Part shown: piece after piece, positions 8,392 through 19,988 of the stretch
Numbering within the stretch: the stretch's first letter is position 1
Layout of the letters: each line of letters begins with the position of its first letter
Assembly: GCF_003932715.1 (NCBI RefSeq)
Contig: NZ_CP020700.1
Coordinates: 7,400,501-7,464,500 of the forward strand
Source: Streptomyces tsukubensis
Lineage (GTDB): Bacteria; Actinomycetota; Actinomycetes; Streptomycetales; Streptomycetaceae
Direction of reading: 5' to 3'
DNA length: 64,000 nucleotides
Program-made: the position numbers and the translations under genes
The notes under the pieces: generated by a model
The model's input: the letters and a program-made list of their open reading frames with translations, nothing else
What the model was told of the DNA's origin: nothing
The model's database searches: none

Positions 8392-8420
8392 CTGACCAGG
8401 CTTGCGACTCGTTGTAGGAT
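8392..8420 (+). promoter_or_regulatory. putative vegetative (HrdB-type) promoter of panD
   Basis: CTGACC at 8392-8397 and TAGGAT at 8415-8420 are separated by 17 bases, close to the Streptomyces housekeeping consensus TTGACN-N17/18-TAGNNT. The predicted start near 8427 would give a leader of about 55 bases before the panD ribosome site AGGAG at 8469-8473. Confidence 0.5.
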
Positions 8421-8481
8421 GGGAAAACTGCACTTGACCTGCAAAAACGCAGGCAGGGAGCAAGATCCAGGAGTACACTCG

Positions 8482-8898
8482 ATGATGCGCACCATGTTCA
8501 AGTCCAAGATCCACCGAGCCACCGTGACCCACGCCGACCTGCACTACGTCGGGTCCGTCACCATCGACGCGGACCTCATGGAGGCCGCCGATCTGCTGCC
8601 CGGCGAGCTGGTGCACATCGTCGACATCACCAACGGTGCGCGGCTGGAGACCTACGTCATCGAGGGGCGGCGCGGCTCCGGAACGATCGGGATCAACGGT
8701 GCGGCGGCCCATCTGGTGAACCCCGGTGACCTGGTCATCCTCATCAGCTACGCCCAGGTGGACGATGCGGAGGCGCGGGCACTCGTCCCCCGCGTCGTGC
8801 ACGTCGGCGCCGACAACCGCATCGTGGAGCTGGGTACCGACGCCGGGGCGCCCGTGCCGGGAAGCCGGACCGAGCGCAGTCCCGGTGCCGTCGGCTGA
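8482..8898 (+). CDS. panD: aspartate 1-decarboxylase
   Basis: PanD makes beta-alanine from aspartate for pantothenate and coenzyme A synthesis in the cytoplasm. The 138-residue proenzyme contains the self-cleavage site HYVGSVTID, where the Gly-Ser bond is cut to form the pyruvoyl cofactor, and the conserved SKIHRATVT lysine/arginine segment near the N terminus and [13 protein letters not shown] core. Two adjacent ATGs (8482, 8485) occur; 8482 is placed well behind AGGAG at 8469. It is about 15 residues longer at the C terminus than many homologues, with a polar tail. No other pantothenate genes are adjacent. Confidence 0.95.
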   Translation: MMRTMFKSKIHRATVTHADLHYVGSVTIDADLMEAADLLPGELVHIVDITNGARLETYVIEGRRGSGTIGINGAAAHLVNPGDLVILISYAQVDDAEARALVPRVVHVGADNRIVELGTDAGAPVPGSRTERSPGAVG

Positions 8899-8934
8899 AC
8901 ATCCGTCCGGAGCACGGTCCGAAGGAGCGGTGAC

Positions 8935-9315
8935 ATGAGTACGGAGCCGGAGCACGAGCCGTGGGAGTCCGACCTGCGCGACGACCGCGAGCGGGGGCTC
9001 CTGGAGGCGTATCCGCCCGGGGGCGCACCCGTCGCGGGCCGGATCGCCTACTTCGTCCTCGACGGGCCGGCCGGACCCGCCGCCCTGGTCGCCGTGCACA
9101 CGGTGGTCGAGCCTGAGCATGGCGGCCGGGGGCTGGCCGGGGCTCTGGTCAGGGAGTTCTACACGATCGCGGAGCGTGAGGGCGTGGCGGTCGTACCGCT
9201 GTGCCCGTACGCCGCGCGGTGGGCCGAACGGCATCCTCAGGAAGCGCCCCCGGCCCCCGCTCCGCTGATCGCCGCGGCCGAGGCCGAACTGCGGAACGAC
9301 CCCGACCGCTGGTGA
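8935..9315 (+). CDS. GNAT family N-acetyltransferase (short YjdJ-like type)
   Basis: The 126-residue protein matches the small COG2388-type GNAT fold: VAVHTVVEPEHGGRGLAGALV holds the acetyl-CoA pyrophosphate-binding G-x-G-x-A/G loop, followed by the conserved LCPYAARWAERHPQ. Members are thought to acetylate small molecules or protein N termini, and the substrate is unknown. GAAGGAG at 8921-8927 supports the ATG. It follows panD by 36 bases and may share its transcript, although no functional link is obvious. Confidence 0.85.
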   Translation: MSTEPEHEPWESDLRDDRERGLLEAYPPGGAPVAGRIAYFVLDGPAGPAALVAVHTVVEPEHGGRGLAGALVREFYTIAEREGVAVVPLCPYAARWAERHPQEAPPAPAPLIAAAEAELRNDPDRW

Positions 9316-9372
9316 GCCGTCCGGCCGCCCCGGACCGTTCGCCGCGGACGACGCCCGCCTAGGGTGGTGATC

Positions 9373-10002
9373 ATGCTCGCACTGCTGCACACCTCGCCCG
9401 TTCACCCGCCGGTCTTCGACGCCCTGCGCGACCGTGACCACCCGGGGGTCGAGCTGCGCCATCTGGTCCACGAGGACCTGCTGGAGCGGGCCGTCGCCGA
9501 AGGTCCCGACGCGGTGGCCGGGGACGTGGCCGCGGTGGTGGAGCGGGCCGTCGCGGACGGGGCCCGGGCGGTGCTGTGCACCTGCTCCACGATCGGCGCC
9601 GCCGCCGAGGCGAGCGCGGCCCGGCACGGGGTGCCGGTCCTGCGGGTCGATCGGCCGATGGCCGCCGAGGCCGCCGCCCGCGGCCGGGTCGTGGTGCTCG
9701 CCGCCCTGGAGAGCACCCTGGCGCCCACGGAGGCGCTGATCCGGGCGGAGGCCGCGGGCCGCCCCCTGGAGCTGCGGAGCGTGCTGGTCCCCGGCGCCTG
9801 GGAGCTGTTCCTGGCCGGGGACACGGACGGTTATCTCGACGCCGTTGCCCGGGCGGCGGATGCCGTGACGGATACCGGGGTGATCGTCCTGGCCCAGGCG
9901 TCCATGGCCCCGGCGGCACTGCGGACGTCCACCGCCGTGCCCGTGCTCTCCAGCCCCCGCCCGGGGCTGCGCGCCGGGGTGGCGGCCTGCGCCGGGCGCT
10001 AG
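9373..10002 (+). CDS. Asp/Glu racemase-superfamily protein
   Basis: The roughly 209-residue protein has the Asp/Glu/hydantoin racemase layout with a candidate catalytic cysteine in AVLCTCSTIGAAAE (near residue 65) and a second-half segment IVLAQASMAPAALR. In true two-Cys racemases the second half carries another Cys; here that position appears to be Ser/Ala, so activity may differ from racemisation. GTG codons at 9364 and 9367 are in frame, but ATG 9373 sits correctly behind TAGGGTGG. A MITE-like repeat begins seven bases after the stop. Confidence 0.75.
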   Translation: MLALLHTSPVHPPVFDALRDRDHPGVELRHLVHEDLLERAVAEGPDAVAGDVAAVVERAVADGARAVLCTCSTIGAAAEASAARHGVPVLRVDRPMAAEAAARGRVVVLAALESTLAPTEALIRAEAAGRPLELRSVLVPGAWELFLAGDTDGYLDAVARAADAVTDTGVIVLAQASMAPAALRTSTAVPVLSSPRPGLRAGVAACAGR

Positions 10003-10008
10003 GTCGTC

Positions 10009-10229
10009 TCTTTCGGATCTTGCCGGGCTCGCGTGCCTACCCCGGCCACCGCTGGGGGTGCCCCCGGCCACGCCCTCCCCCTGTGCCCTTCGGGCACGGG
10101 CGGGGGTCCCCCCGGGCGGTAGCCCAGGGGGAGTGCCCCCACGCCGCGTTGTCGTCAGTCGCCTACGGCCCCCTACGCCCACGGGCGTGGGTGGTGCCCC
10201 CACTCGCTGATCCGGCCTGATCCGAAAGA
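10009..10229. repeat. MITE-like intergenic element 1 with terminal inverted repeats
   Basis: A 221-bp non-coding block is bounded by 11-bp perfect inverted ends, TCTTTCGGATC at 10009-10019 and its complement ending at 10229, followed internally by a shared GCCGG. The inside is packed with hairpins such as GTGCCC-TTC-GGGCAC. The segment at 10101-10131 is, in inverse orientation, nearly identical to 26386-26414 in element 2. There is no transposase, so it fits a miniature non-autonomous element of the kind scattered between Streptomyces genes. Confidence 0.7.
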
Positions 10230-10318
10230 AACTCCCTAGCCGCGTACGGGCCCGGCGGGCGCCCGGGCCCGTCCGGCGGGACAGTGGAAACGCAGCACCC
10301 CGGACCCGGGAGGACCGT

Positions 10319-10510
10319 ATGACCCAGCCCCCTGTACCCCCGTCGCCGATTCCCCAGCCCGGCACGCCGGGGCCCGATCCGGGCCCGCTGCCCGGGCCCG
10401 TACCGACGCCGCAGCCGCCGCCGGTCCCGCCGGATCCGGTCACCCCGCCCGGACCCGACCCGGACCCGGGGCCCCAGCCGGAGCCGCGCCCCGTGCCGGG
10501 ACCGGCCTGA
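10319..10510 (+). CDS. small proline-rich protein (63 aa)
   Basis: An ATG at 10319 behind GGGAGGACC encodes a 63-residue protein made almost entirely of Pro, Gly, Asp and Val, with PxP and PDPGP repeats. There is no signal peptide or cysteine. The good ribosome site argues for real translation; the composition alone could arise by chance in GC-rich DNA. It is convergent with gnd, 32 bases away. Function unknown. Confidence 0.5.
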   Translation: MTQPPVPPSPIPQPGTPGPDPGPLPGPVPTPQPPPVPPDPVTPPGPDPDPGPQPEPRPVPGPA

Positions 10511-10542
10511 GACGCGGGAGACGGCGCCTGCCGCCGGGGCGG

Positions 10543-11985
10543 TCAGTCCGCCGCCACCTCCGAGCGGTCCCCGCCCCACAGCGTGTGGAACGCGCCGGGG
10601 CGGTCGGTGCGCCGGTAGGTGTGCGCGCCGAAGAAGTCCCGCTGCCCCTGGGTGAGGGCCGCCGGGAGCCGTTCGGCCCGCAGGGCGTCGTAGTACGCCA
10701 GGGACGCCGAGAAGCCCGGTGTCGGCACGCCCTCCCGGGCCGCTGTCGCCACGACGTCCCGCCAGTCGTCCTGCGCCCCGCCGATCTCCTCCGCGAACTG
10801 CCGGTCCGACAGCAGGCTGGGCAGTCCGGGCCGGGTGTCGTACGCCTCCCGGATCCGGTCCAGGAAGTCCGCCCGGATGATGCAGCCCGCCCGCCAGATC
10901 GCGGCGACCGACCCGAGGTCGACGTTCCAGCCGTACTCCTCGCTGCCCGCCGCGATCTGGTGGAACCCCTGGGTGTACGAGACGATCTTCGACGCGTACA
11001 GGGCCTGCTCCACCCGGGCCGCGAACCGGTCCGCCTCCGCCTCGTCGAGCGGGCGCGGCACGGGACCCGGCAGCCCGCGGGAGGCTTCGCGCAGCGCCGT
11101 ATGGCCCGAGACCGACCGGGCGAAGACCGCCTCGGCGATTCCGGAGACCGGCACTCCGAGGTCCAGCGCGATCTGCACGGTCCAGCGCCCGGTGCCCTTC
11201 TGCTCGGCCCGGTCCGCCACGACGTCCACGAACGGACGCCCGGTCGCCGCGTCCGTATGCGCCAGCACCTCCGCGGTGATGCCGATCAGATAGGAGTCCA
11301 GCCGGCCGCGGTTCCACTCCCGGAAGGTCTCCGCGATCCGGGCGGGGGAGTAGCCCGCGACCGACCGGAGCAGGTCGTACGCCTCGGCGATGAGCTGCAT
11401 ATCCGCGTACTCGATGCCGTTGTGCACCATCTTGACGAAGTGTCCGGCGCCGTCGGGGCCGATATGCGCCACGGTCGGCGCGCCGTCGGGGGCCTTCGCC
11501 GCGATCCGCTCCAGGAGCGGGCCGAGTGAGGCGTACGACTCCACCGAACCGCCCGGCATGATGCTGGGGCCGTGCAGGGCGCCCTCCTCGCCGCCCGAGA
11601 TGCCGGTGCCGACGAAGTGGATACCGCGCTCCCGCAGCTCCCGCTCCCTGCGGCGGGTGTCGGCAAAGTGCGCGTTGCCGCCGTCGATGATCACATCGCC
11701 CTCCTCCAGGAGCGGCACGAACTCCTGGATCACCGCGTCCGTGGCCTCCCCCGCCTTGACCATGATCACCAGTCGTCGGGGCCGTTCGAGCGCGGCGACG
11801 AACTCCTCGGGGGACTCCGCCGGGACGAACGAGCCCTCGTCGCCGAACTCCTCCACCAGCGCCCGGGTCTTCGCCGCCGTCCGGTTGTGCACCGCGACGG
11901 TGAAGCCGTTGCGGGCGAAATTGCGGGCGAGATTGCGGCCCATCACCGCAAGGCCCGTGACGCCGATCTGGGCGGTACCGCTCAT
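10543..11985 (-). CDS. gnd: 6-phosphogluconate dehydrogenase, decarboxylating
   Basis: Gnd oxidises 6-phosphogluconate to ribulose 5-phosphate with NADP+ and CO2 release in the oxidative pentose phosphate pathway. The 480-residue length is that of the long (E. coli-type) family. Visible motifs are the Rossmann GLAVMGRNLARN (10-21), IIDGGNAHF, the substrate loop GISGGEEGALHGPS, the catalytic-lysine VKMVHNGIEYADMQ and the C-terminal signature AEQKGTGRW. AGGAGT lies about eight bases before ATG 11985. It is transcribed alone, divergent from the wall-hydrolase gene at 12376. Confidence 0.97.
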   Translation of the reverse strand: MSGTAQIGVTGLAVMGRNLARNFARNGFTVAVHNRTAAKTRALVEEFGDEGSFVPAESPEEFVAALERPRRLVIMVKAGEATDAVIQEFVPLLEEGDVIIDGGNAHFADTRRRERELRERGIHFVGTGISGGEEGALHGPSIMPGGSVESYASLGPLLERIAAKAPDGAPTVAHIGPDGAGHFVKMVHNGIEYADMQLIAEAYDLLRSVAGYSPARIAETFREWNRGRLDSYLIGITAEVLAHTDAATGRPFVDVVADRAEQKGTGRWTVQIALDLGVPVSGIAEAVFARSVSGHTALREASRGLPGPVPRPLDEAEADRFAARVEQALYASKIVSYTQGFHQIAAGSEEYGWNVDLGSVAAIWRAGCIIRADFLDRIREAYDTRPGLPSLLSDRQFAEEIGGAQDDWRDVVATAAREGVPTPGFSASLAYYDALRAERLPAALTQGQRDFFGAHTYRRTDRPGAFHTLWGGDRSEVAAD

Positions 11986-14922
<2,937 letters not shown>

Positions 14923-14969
14923 GATCCCTCTGATTCGACGCCCCGTCGTCGTCCTGGAGCACTCAATTA

Positions 14970-14993
14970 CTCGTACTACCGACGGAGTACGAG
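14970..14993. promoter_or_regulatory. 24-bp inverted repeat, possible operator
   Basis: CTCGTACT at 14970-14977 and AGTACGAG at 14986-14993 form a perfect 8-bp inverted repeat with an eight-base spacer in the divergent region between the EamA transporter and the FhuF-like gene. The geometry suits a dimeric TetR- or MarR-type repressor, but no such gene is adjacent. Confidence 0.4.
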
Positions 14994-15165
14994 CGTAGGC
15001 CGAAAGTCTGAGGAATGTCGTTTACGCAGGTCAGTAAGGAGCCCCTGGGTGGAGACCGAAGGGCGGGAAAGCTGTTTCCCCGGCTTCTCCCGGTACTCCC
15101 CGGCGGCCCGGCCGGGCAGAGCGCATACGGTGGGCGCACGAGCGCATACGGAAGGGCGGGGCGGA

Positions 15166-15894
15166 ATGAGCGGGGGAGCGGGGCCGGCGGCCGAGGTGGA
15201 CGCCATCGGGGGCTTCTTCGCCCTGCGCACGGGCACACAGCACACCGTCCCCGCCGACGGCCCGGCGGCCACGCTCGCCGCCGTCTACGCGGGCGACGAC
15301 GGCCCCCTGGACCGGCGGATCGACCGGGTCGCCGCCCGGCTCGGCATCGAGGAGCGCCGCGTCGCCGCCTCCATCGCCCACCTCGGTCTCGCCGCCCGGC
15401 TCTGGTCCGTCGCCCTCGGCCACGCCGCCCTGCACGGCACCCTGCCCGCCCTGCACCCCGCCGACCTGCGGTGGAGCCCCGACCACTCGTCCCCCGACGA
15501 TCTCCTGCTGACCGATCCGCACTCCCTGCCCGCCTCCGTCGAGACGATCCGGCGGACCGTGCAGGACGGCCATCTCGTCCCCCTCGCCGCGGCGCTCCGG
15601 CGCTCCACCCGCATCTCCCCGGGGCTGCTCCGCGGCAACGCGGGCTCCGCACTCGCCGGGGCCGTCCGCGAGATCGACACCTGGGCCGCCCGCACCGGCC
15701 GCCCGGAGGCCGCGGCCCGGGCCCGTGACCTCGCCGGAGAACTCTTCGCCCGCCCCGGCCTCGCGGGCACCGTCCACGGCCCGCGGATGCGCCGCCGGAG
15801 CTGCTGCCTCTACTACCGGGCGGGCGGCGGTCTCTGCGGGGACTGCGTCTTCGACACACCGCCCGCGGCCGCCCGGCCCACGGGATCCGGCTGA
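15166..15894 (+). CDS. (2Fe-2S)-binding FhuF-like protein
   Basis: This 242-residue protein ends in the cysteine cluster RRSCCLYYRAGGGLCGDC, the FhuF-type C-C-x(9-10)-C-x(2)-C motif that binds a 2Fe-2S cluster. The preceding region has the alanine/leucine-rich helices of siderophore-iron reductases (WSVALGHAALHG, SPDDLLLTDP). FhuF proteins reduce ferric siderophores in the cytoplasm to release iron. Here the spacing is nine rather than ten residues. GAAGGGCGGGGCGGA before ATG 15166 supplies the ribosome site. No siderophore transport genes or obvious iron box are adjacent. Confidence 0.8.
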   Translation: MSGGAGPAAEVDAIGGFFALRTGTQHTVPADGPAATLAAVYAGDDGPLDRRIDRVAARLGIEERRVAASIAHLGLAARLWSVALGHAALHGTLPALHPADLRWSPDHSSPDDLLLTDPHSLPASVETIRRTVQDGHLVPLAAALRRSTRISPGLLRGNAGSALAGAVREIDTWAARTGRPEAAARARDLAGELFARPGLAGTVHGPRMRRRSCCLYYRAGGGLCGDCVFDTPPAAARPTGSG

Positions 15895-16116
15895 ACCGGG
15901 GCCCTTCCGGCAGGCGCCGCGCGGGGCCGCGGAACACACCGCGCGGGACGCCGCGTCCGCCCACGCGCGTGCACTGCCCCCGCGGGCCGGAGCCCGGCCC
16001 CGGCCCCGGTCCGGGAGGACCTCATTTGGCCCCTCCCCGTCCGCTCAGTACAGTTGCGCTTTTGGAACCCCCGGGCGTGATCAGCCGGCACCGCCCCAGC
16101 GCCCCGCGATCAAGGA

Positions 16117-17595
16117 ATGGCACAGCTCATGACGGTGACAGAGGACAGCCCCGCGGTAACCGGACCCGGGATCGACCCGGAGCGGCTGGCCATCTGCCTG
16201 AGCGTGCTCGACGAACTGGACGAGCTGGACGTCGACCACCCCGACGCCATCACCGTCCGCCGGGCGACCGCCGGTATCTACCGCACGGTCAAGCAGCGCA
16301 GGCGCCAGGAGCGCCGCGCCGCCAAGACCGCCCACGACAAGACCGTCACCGAGGCGACCGCCACCGGCTCCGCCGACCGGATCGACGACGAGACCGAGGG
16401 CCTGCTGCCGTCCTCCTCCACGCAGGGACAGCTGGCGGGCATACTCAAGCGCCCCCGGTCCTGCTATGTCTGCAAGGCCCGCTATGTCGAGGTCGACGCC
16501 TTCTACCACCAGCTCTGCCCGTCCTGCGCGACGGAGAACCGGGCCCGCCGCGACGCCCGCACCGATCTGACCGGCAAGCGCGCGCTCCTCACCGGCGGCC
16601 GCGCCAAGATCGGTATGTACATCGCGCTCCGCCTGCTCCGCGACGGCGCCCACACCACGATCACCACCCGGTTCCCGAACGACGCCGTCCGCCGCTTCAA
16701 GGCCATGCCCGACAGCGACGAGTGGATCCACCGGCTGAAGATCGTCGGTATCGACCTCCGGGACCCGGCCCAGGTCGTGGCACTCGCCGACTCGGTGGCC
16801 GCCGAGGGGCCGCTGGACATCCTGATCAACAACGCGGCGCAGACCGTCCGCCGCTCGCCCGCGGCCTACCGGGAGCTGGTGGCCGCCGAATCCGCCCCGC
16901 TGCCCGCGGGCGCCCTGCCCGCCGCCGAGATCATCGGCGCCTTCGGCAGCGGTGCCGTGGACGCGGTCGCCGCCCTGCCGAGGGCCGGTGGCGAGGGCCT
17001 GACCGCCGACGACGTCACCGGGCTGGCCCTGGTGTCGGGCTCGGCGACCCCGGCCCGGATCGAAGCCGGTACGGCTATCGACGCCGGTGGCCTCGTCCCC
17101 GACCTCGACCCCAGCAACAGCTGGATCCAGACCGTTTCCGAGGTCGGCCCGGTGGAACTCCTTGAGGTGCAGCTCTGCAACTCCACCGCCCCGTTCATCC
17201 TGATCAGCAAGTTGCGCCCGGCGATGGCCGCGTCGGCCGCCCGCCGGACGTACATCGTCAACGTCTCCGCGATGGAGGGCGTGTTCAACCGCGGCTACAA
17301 GGGCGCCGGGCACCCGCACACCAATATGGCGAAGGCGGCGCTCAACATGCTCACCCGCACCAGCGCGGAGGAGATGTTCGCCGGCGACCGGATCCTGATG
17401 ACGGCCGTCGACACCGGCTGGATCACCGACGAGCGCCCGCACCCGGACAAGATGCGACTGGCCGAGGAGGGTTTCCACGCCCCGCTCGACCTGGTCGACG
17501 GTGCCGCCCGGGTCTACGACCCGATCGTGCGCGGCGAAGCGGGCGAGGACCTGTACGGCTGCTTCCTCAAGGACTACGCGCCCGGTAAGTGGTAG
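16117..17595 (+). CDS. zinc-ribbon SDR-family oxidoreductase without the canonical catalytic Tyr
   Basis: The 492-residue protein has an extra N-terminal region of about 150 residues with a basic helix (VKQRRRQERRAAK) and a four-Cys zinc ribbon (CYVC at 116-119, CPSC at 134-137). A short-chain dehydrogenase domain follows: RALLTGGRAKIGMYIA for the dinucleotide loop and ILINNAAQTVR for the NNAG strand, then an insert of roughly 100 residues, then IVNVSAMEGVF. The YxxxK motif is replaced by TNMAK within HPHTNMAKAALN, so the usual catalytic Tyr is Thr. Substrate unknown. ATG 16117 directly abuts AAGGA; ATG 16129 is an alternative. Confidence 0.8.
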   Translation: MAQLMTVTEDSPAVTGPGIDPERLAICLSVLDELDELDVDHPDAITVRRATAGIYRTVKQRRRQERRAAKTAHDKTVTEATATGSADRIDDETEGLLPSSSTQGQLAGILKRPRSCYVCKARYVEVDAFYHQLCPSCATENRARRDARTDLTGKRALLTGGRAKIGMYIALRLLRDGAHTTITTRFPNDAVRRFKAMPDSDEWIHRLKIVGIDLRDPAQVVALADSVAAEGPLDILINNAAQTVRRSPAAYRELVAAESAPLPAGALPAAEIIGAFGSGAVDAVAALPRAGGEGLTADDVTGLALVSGSATPARIEAGTAIDAGGLVPDLDPSNSWIQTVSEVGPVELLEVQLCNSTAPFILISKLRPAMAASAARRTYIVNVSAMEGVFNRGYKGAGHPHTNMAKAALNMLTRTSAEEMFAGDRILMTAVDTGWITDERPHPDKMRLAEEGFHAPLDLVDGAARVYDPIVRGEAGEDLYGCFLKDYAPGKW

Positions 17596-17630
17596 GACGC
17601 GCCGCGGCGGCAGGCCGCGGCAACGAAGAC

Positions 17631-17659
17631 CGGGCCCGGGGGCAGCGCTCCCGGGCCCG
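17631..17659 (+). terminator. hairpin terminator after the SDR gene
   Basis: A 10-bp stem CGGGCCCGGG / CCCGGGCCCG with a nine-base loop begins 36 bases after the SDR stop codon. Confidence 0.6.
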
Positions 17660-18053
17660 GGCCGTCCCGTCGCCCGGACACCGCCGATTTCCGGCGGTTC
17701 GCCGAACCCCGGCCGACAGCACCCGGGAACCCGGCCCCCGTCACTCCATCAGCAGAGGGCACCCGCGACCCCTCTCGTCACGGAGGCCGGACGGCTTTCG
17801 CCGCTTCCCGCCGCGGTCCACGGCCGCCCGCCCCGGCCCGCGACGGCCGGAATACAACGGAATTTCCGGCCCCATCGAGCATGAGCCCGCTCATGTGGTT
17901 ACTCTGATGGGCACGGACGCCACCAAGAGGATCCACAAACAGCCTTCCGGCCGTCCTGGGACACGTCTGCAACCAGGCTGCGGTCCCGCCCGAAAGCCGG
18001 CGCCACCGCGACCGAATCGCCTGTCCCTGTTACGCGACGCAGAGGAGTTCGCG
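17660..18053. other. intergenic stretch upstream of the 57-residue ORF
   Basis: About 390 bases with no supported gene. The frame of the downstream small gene is open back to an ATG at 17907, but the 49 extra residues are Arg/Pro-rich, contain a TTA codon and lack homology-like features. I treat this stretch as leader or promoter DNA. Confidence 0.4.
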
Positions 18054-18227
18054 GTGACACCTGAAGTCAAGCAGCACGAGACGCGCCCCCCGGATCGCAC
18101 CCGTGAGCGGGCCGCCCGCAAGGAGAAGCTCGGCAGTCTGGACGTCTGGGCCCGGTCGGCCCCGATCCGGCTGGCGGGGTACGAGGACGACCTCGCCGAA
18201 CCGCATATCCTGCCCGGTATCGACTGA
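18054..18227 (+). CDS. small conserved-looking protein (57 aa)
   Basis: GTG 18054 is preceded by GAGGAG with six-base spacing and encodes 57 residues. The first half is highly charged (PPDRTRERAARKEKLG). The second half changes character to aromatic and aliphatic residues (SLDVWARSAPIRLAGYEDD), ending in an acidic PHILPGID. A strong hairpin terminator follows 21 bases later, so it is a discrete transcription unit. I do not recognise it. The leader/core look invites comparison with peptide natural-product precursors, but there is no modifying enzyme nearby, so no function is assigned. Confidence 0.65.
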   Translation: MTPEVKQHETRPPDRTRERAARKEKLGSLDVWARSAPIRLAGYEDDLAEPHILPGID

Positions 18228-18248
18228 CCCGACCGGTCGTGGACGACA

Positions 18249-18280
18249 CCCGTGCCCCCGCCGTCCGGCGGGGGCACGGG
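18249..18280. terminator. strong bidirectional hairpin terminator
   Basis: A perfect 14-bp stem (CCCGTGCCCCCGCC / GGCGGGGGCACGGG) with a GTCC loop separates the small gene from the convergent membrane-protein gene. Confidence 0.8.
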
Positions 18281-18302
18281 CGTTCCACGAACCTTCCGGA
18301 CC

Positions 18303-19715
18303 TCAGCCGTCCAACCGCGTCGGCGGCCAGAACTCCCGCGGCCGGTCCCGGTGCCACCGGGCCCCGGTCTCCCGCCGCTCCTTCCGGCCGGTGAACCGGT
18401 AGCGCATGATCCGGGCCCGTACGTACGTCGGCGGGGCACCGTCGAAGGGATCGGACCGCAGCAGCCTCAAGGTGTCCCGGTCGGCCGTCAGCAGACGTTC
18501 CATCAGCGGCCCGAACCAGTCGCGGGCATACGCGGGGGAGAGCGCGGCGAACCACATCAGCCAGTCCAGCCGCAGATGGTACGGGGCGAACTGCCGCGGC
18601 AGCCGGTGCGGATCGGTGGGCTTGCCCCGGAACTCGTACTCCCGCCACACCGTTTCCGGCCCGATGGCCGGCGCGTCCGTGCCCTCGACCACCACCTCCC
18701 GGCGCACCCGGCCCACCGTCCCGAACGCACCGTAGGAGTTCACCAGGTGCAGCGGATCCCAGCTGGTGTTCATGCGCTGGCGGCGGGAGAGCAGATTCCG
18801 CGCCGGAAGCCAACTGCGCCAGAGGACCAGTGCCGTGACCGCGGTGACGACGACCGCGAACCACGGCGGAGTCCCGGGCGACGGGGACTCCGCGGACGAG
18901 AGGTACGAGAAGTCCACGGCGGAGAGCGCGAGGGCGATCGTCAGCCAGTTGAGCCAGGCGAAGTTCCCGGAGAGCACCAGCCACAGCTGGGTGGCGACGA
19001 TCAGCCCCGCCGCCACCGTCGCCACCGGCTGAGGGGCGAACAGCCCGAACGGCACCACGAGCTGGACGACATGATTCGCCGCGGTCTCCACCCGGTGCAG
19101 CGGGCGCGGCAGCAGATGGAAGAGCCGGCTCAGCGGTCCCGGCATCGGCTGGGTCTCGTGGTGGTAGTACAGACACGTCAGATCCCGCCAGCAGGGGTCC
19201 CCGCGCATTTTGATCAGCCCGGCGCCGAACTCCACCCGGAACAGCACCCAGCGCAGCAGGAACAGCACCAGCACCGGCGGCGCGGTCCGCTCGTTGCCGA
19301 GGAAGACGGCGAGGAAACCCGTCTCCAGCAGCAGCGACTCCCAGCCGAAGCCGTACCAGACCTGCCCGACATTGACCACGGACAGATACAGCACCCACAG
19401 CACCGCCCACCACGCCATCGCCGCCGCCAGGGGCACGGTGTCCGCCGCCCCCGCGACCAGAGCCGCCGACAGCACCACCCCGGCCCAGGAACAGCAGGCG
19501 AACAGCCGGTCCGAATAGCGCAGCTGGAACAGGCTCGGCGCACGGCGGAACGGCACCCGCCGGACGTACGCGGGCACCGGCAGCATGCCCTTCTCGCCGA
19601 TCAGCGCCCGGAACTGGAGCGCGGCGGTCAGAAAGGCGATCAGATAGACGGCGGCCAGGGCACGCTGGAAGACCAGCCGGCTCAGCCAGTAGCCACCGTC
19701 ACCGAACCACTCCAT
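18303..19715 (-). CDS. lipase maturation factor (LMF1)-family membrane protein
   Basis: The 470-residue polytopic protein has the layout of bacterial LMF1/HTTM-type proteins: an N-terminal VFQRALAAVYLIAF helix, YGFGWESLLLETGFLAVFLG, the conserved FRVEFGAGLIKMRGDPCWRDL, YHHETQPMPGPLS, and a C-terminal soluble part with EFRGKPTDPHRLPRQFAPYHLRLDWLMWFAA. The eukaryotic homologue helps lipases fold in the ER. The bacterial role is unknown and is presumably an integral membrane one. It is divergent from the DUF6777 lipoprotein gene. Confidence 0.85.
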   Translation of the reverse strand: MEWFGDGGYWLSRLVFQRALAAVYLIAFLTAALQFRALIGEKGMLPVPAYVRRVPFRRAPSLFQLRYSDRLFACCSWAGVVLSAALVAGAADTVPLAAAMAWWAVLWVLYLSVVNVGQVWYGFGWESLLLETGFLAVFLGNERTAPPVLVLFLLRWVLFRVEFGAGLIKMRGDPCWRDLTCLYYHHETQPMPGPLSRLFHLLPRPLHRVETAANHVVQLVVPFGLFAPQPVATVAAGLIVATQLWLVLSGNFAWLNWLTIALALSAVDFSYLSSAESPSPGTPPWFAVVVTAVTALVLWRSWLPARNLLSRRQRMNTSWDPLHLVNSYGAFGTVGRVRREVVVEGTDAPAIGPETVWREYEFRGKPTDPHRLPRQFAPYHLRLDWLMWFAALSPAYARDWFGPLMERLLTADRDTLRLLRSDPFDGAPPTYVRARIMRYRFTGRKERRETGARWHRDRPREFWPPTRLDG

Positions 19716-19988
19716 CCCGTCCAGTATCCGGCCGCCCCGTCCGGCCCGGCACCCCCGGCTCGCCGGATTTCCCCGCGAGGCACGGCACGCCCCGGACGGC
19801 GGACGTACGCCCTGGGCAGATCACGCTGCTCCGAACGGGGACGTGCGCGGCGGACGGGGCGCCCGCCCCCTCCCGCGGGGTCCGGAAGCCGCCCCCGGAC
19901 CACCGTCTGACCAGCACCGCCACCACCCGCCCCGCCCCCGGGGCCGGATCGTTCCCGTCCCTCTCCCGGCCGAGCCCGGGCGCCCTGA

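Noticed and set aside
18054..18227. RiPP precursor call for the 57-residue protein
   Set aside because: Only the bipartite composition suggests it; no maturase, protease or transporter genes are adjacent, so no such function is claimed.
17907..18227. Longer 106-codon version of the small gene, containing a TTA (bldA-type) codon
   Set aside because: The extra N-terminal residues are Arg/Pro-rich with no ribosome site, while the internal GTG has a strong one, so the TTA codon is probably untranslated.
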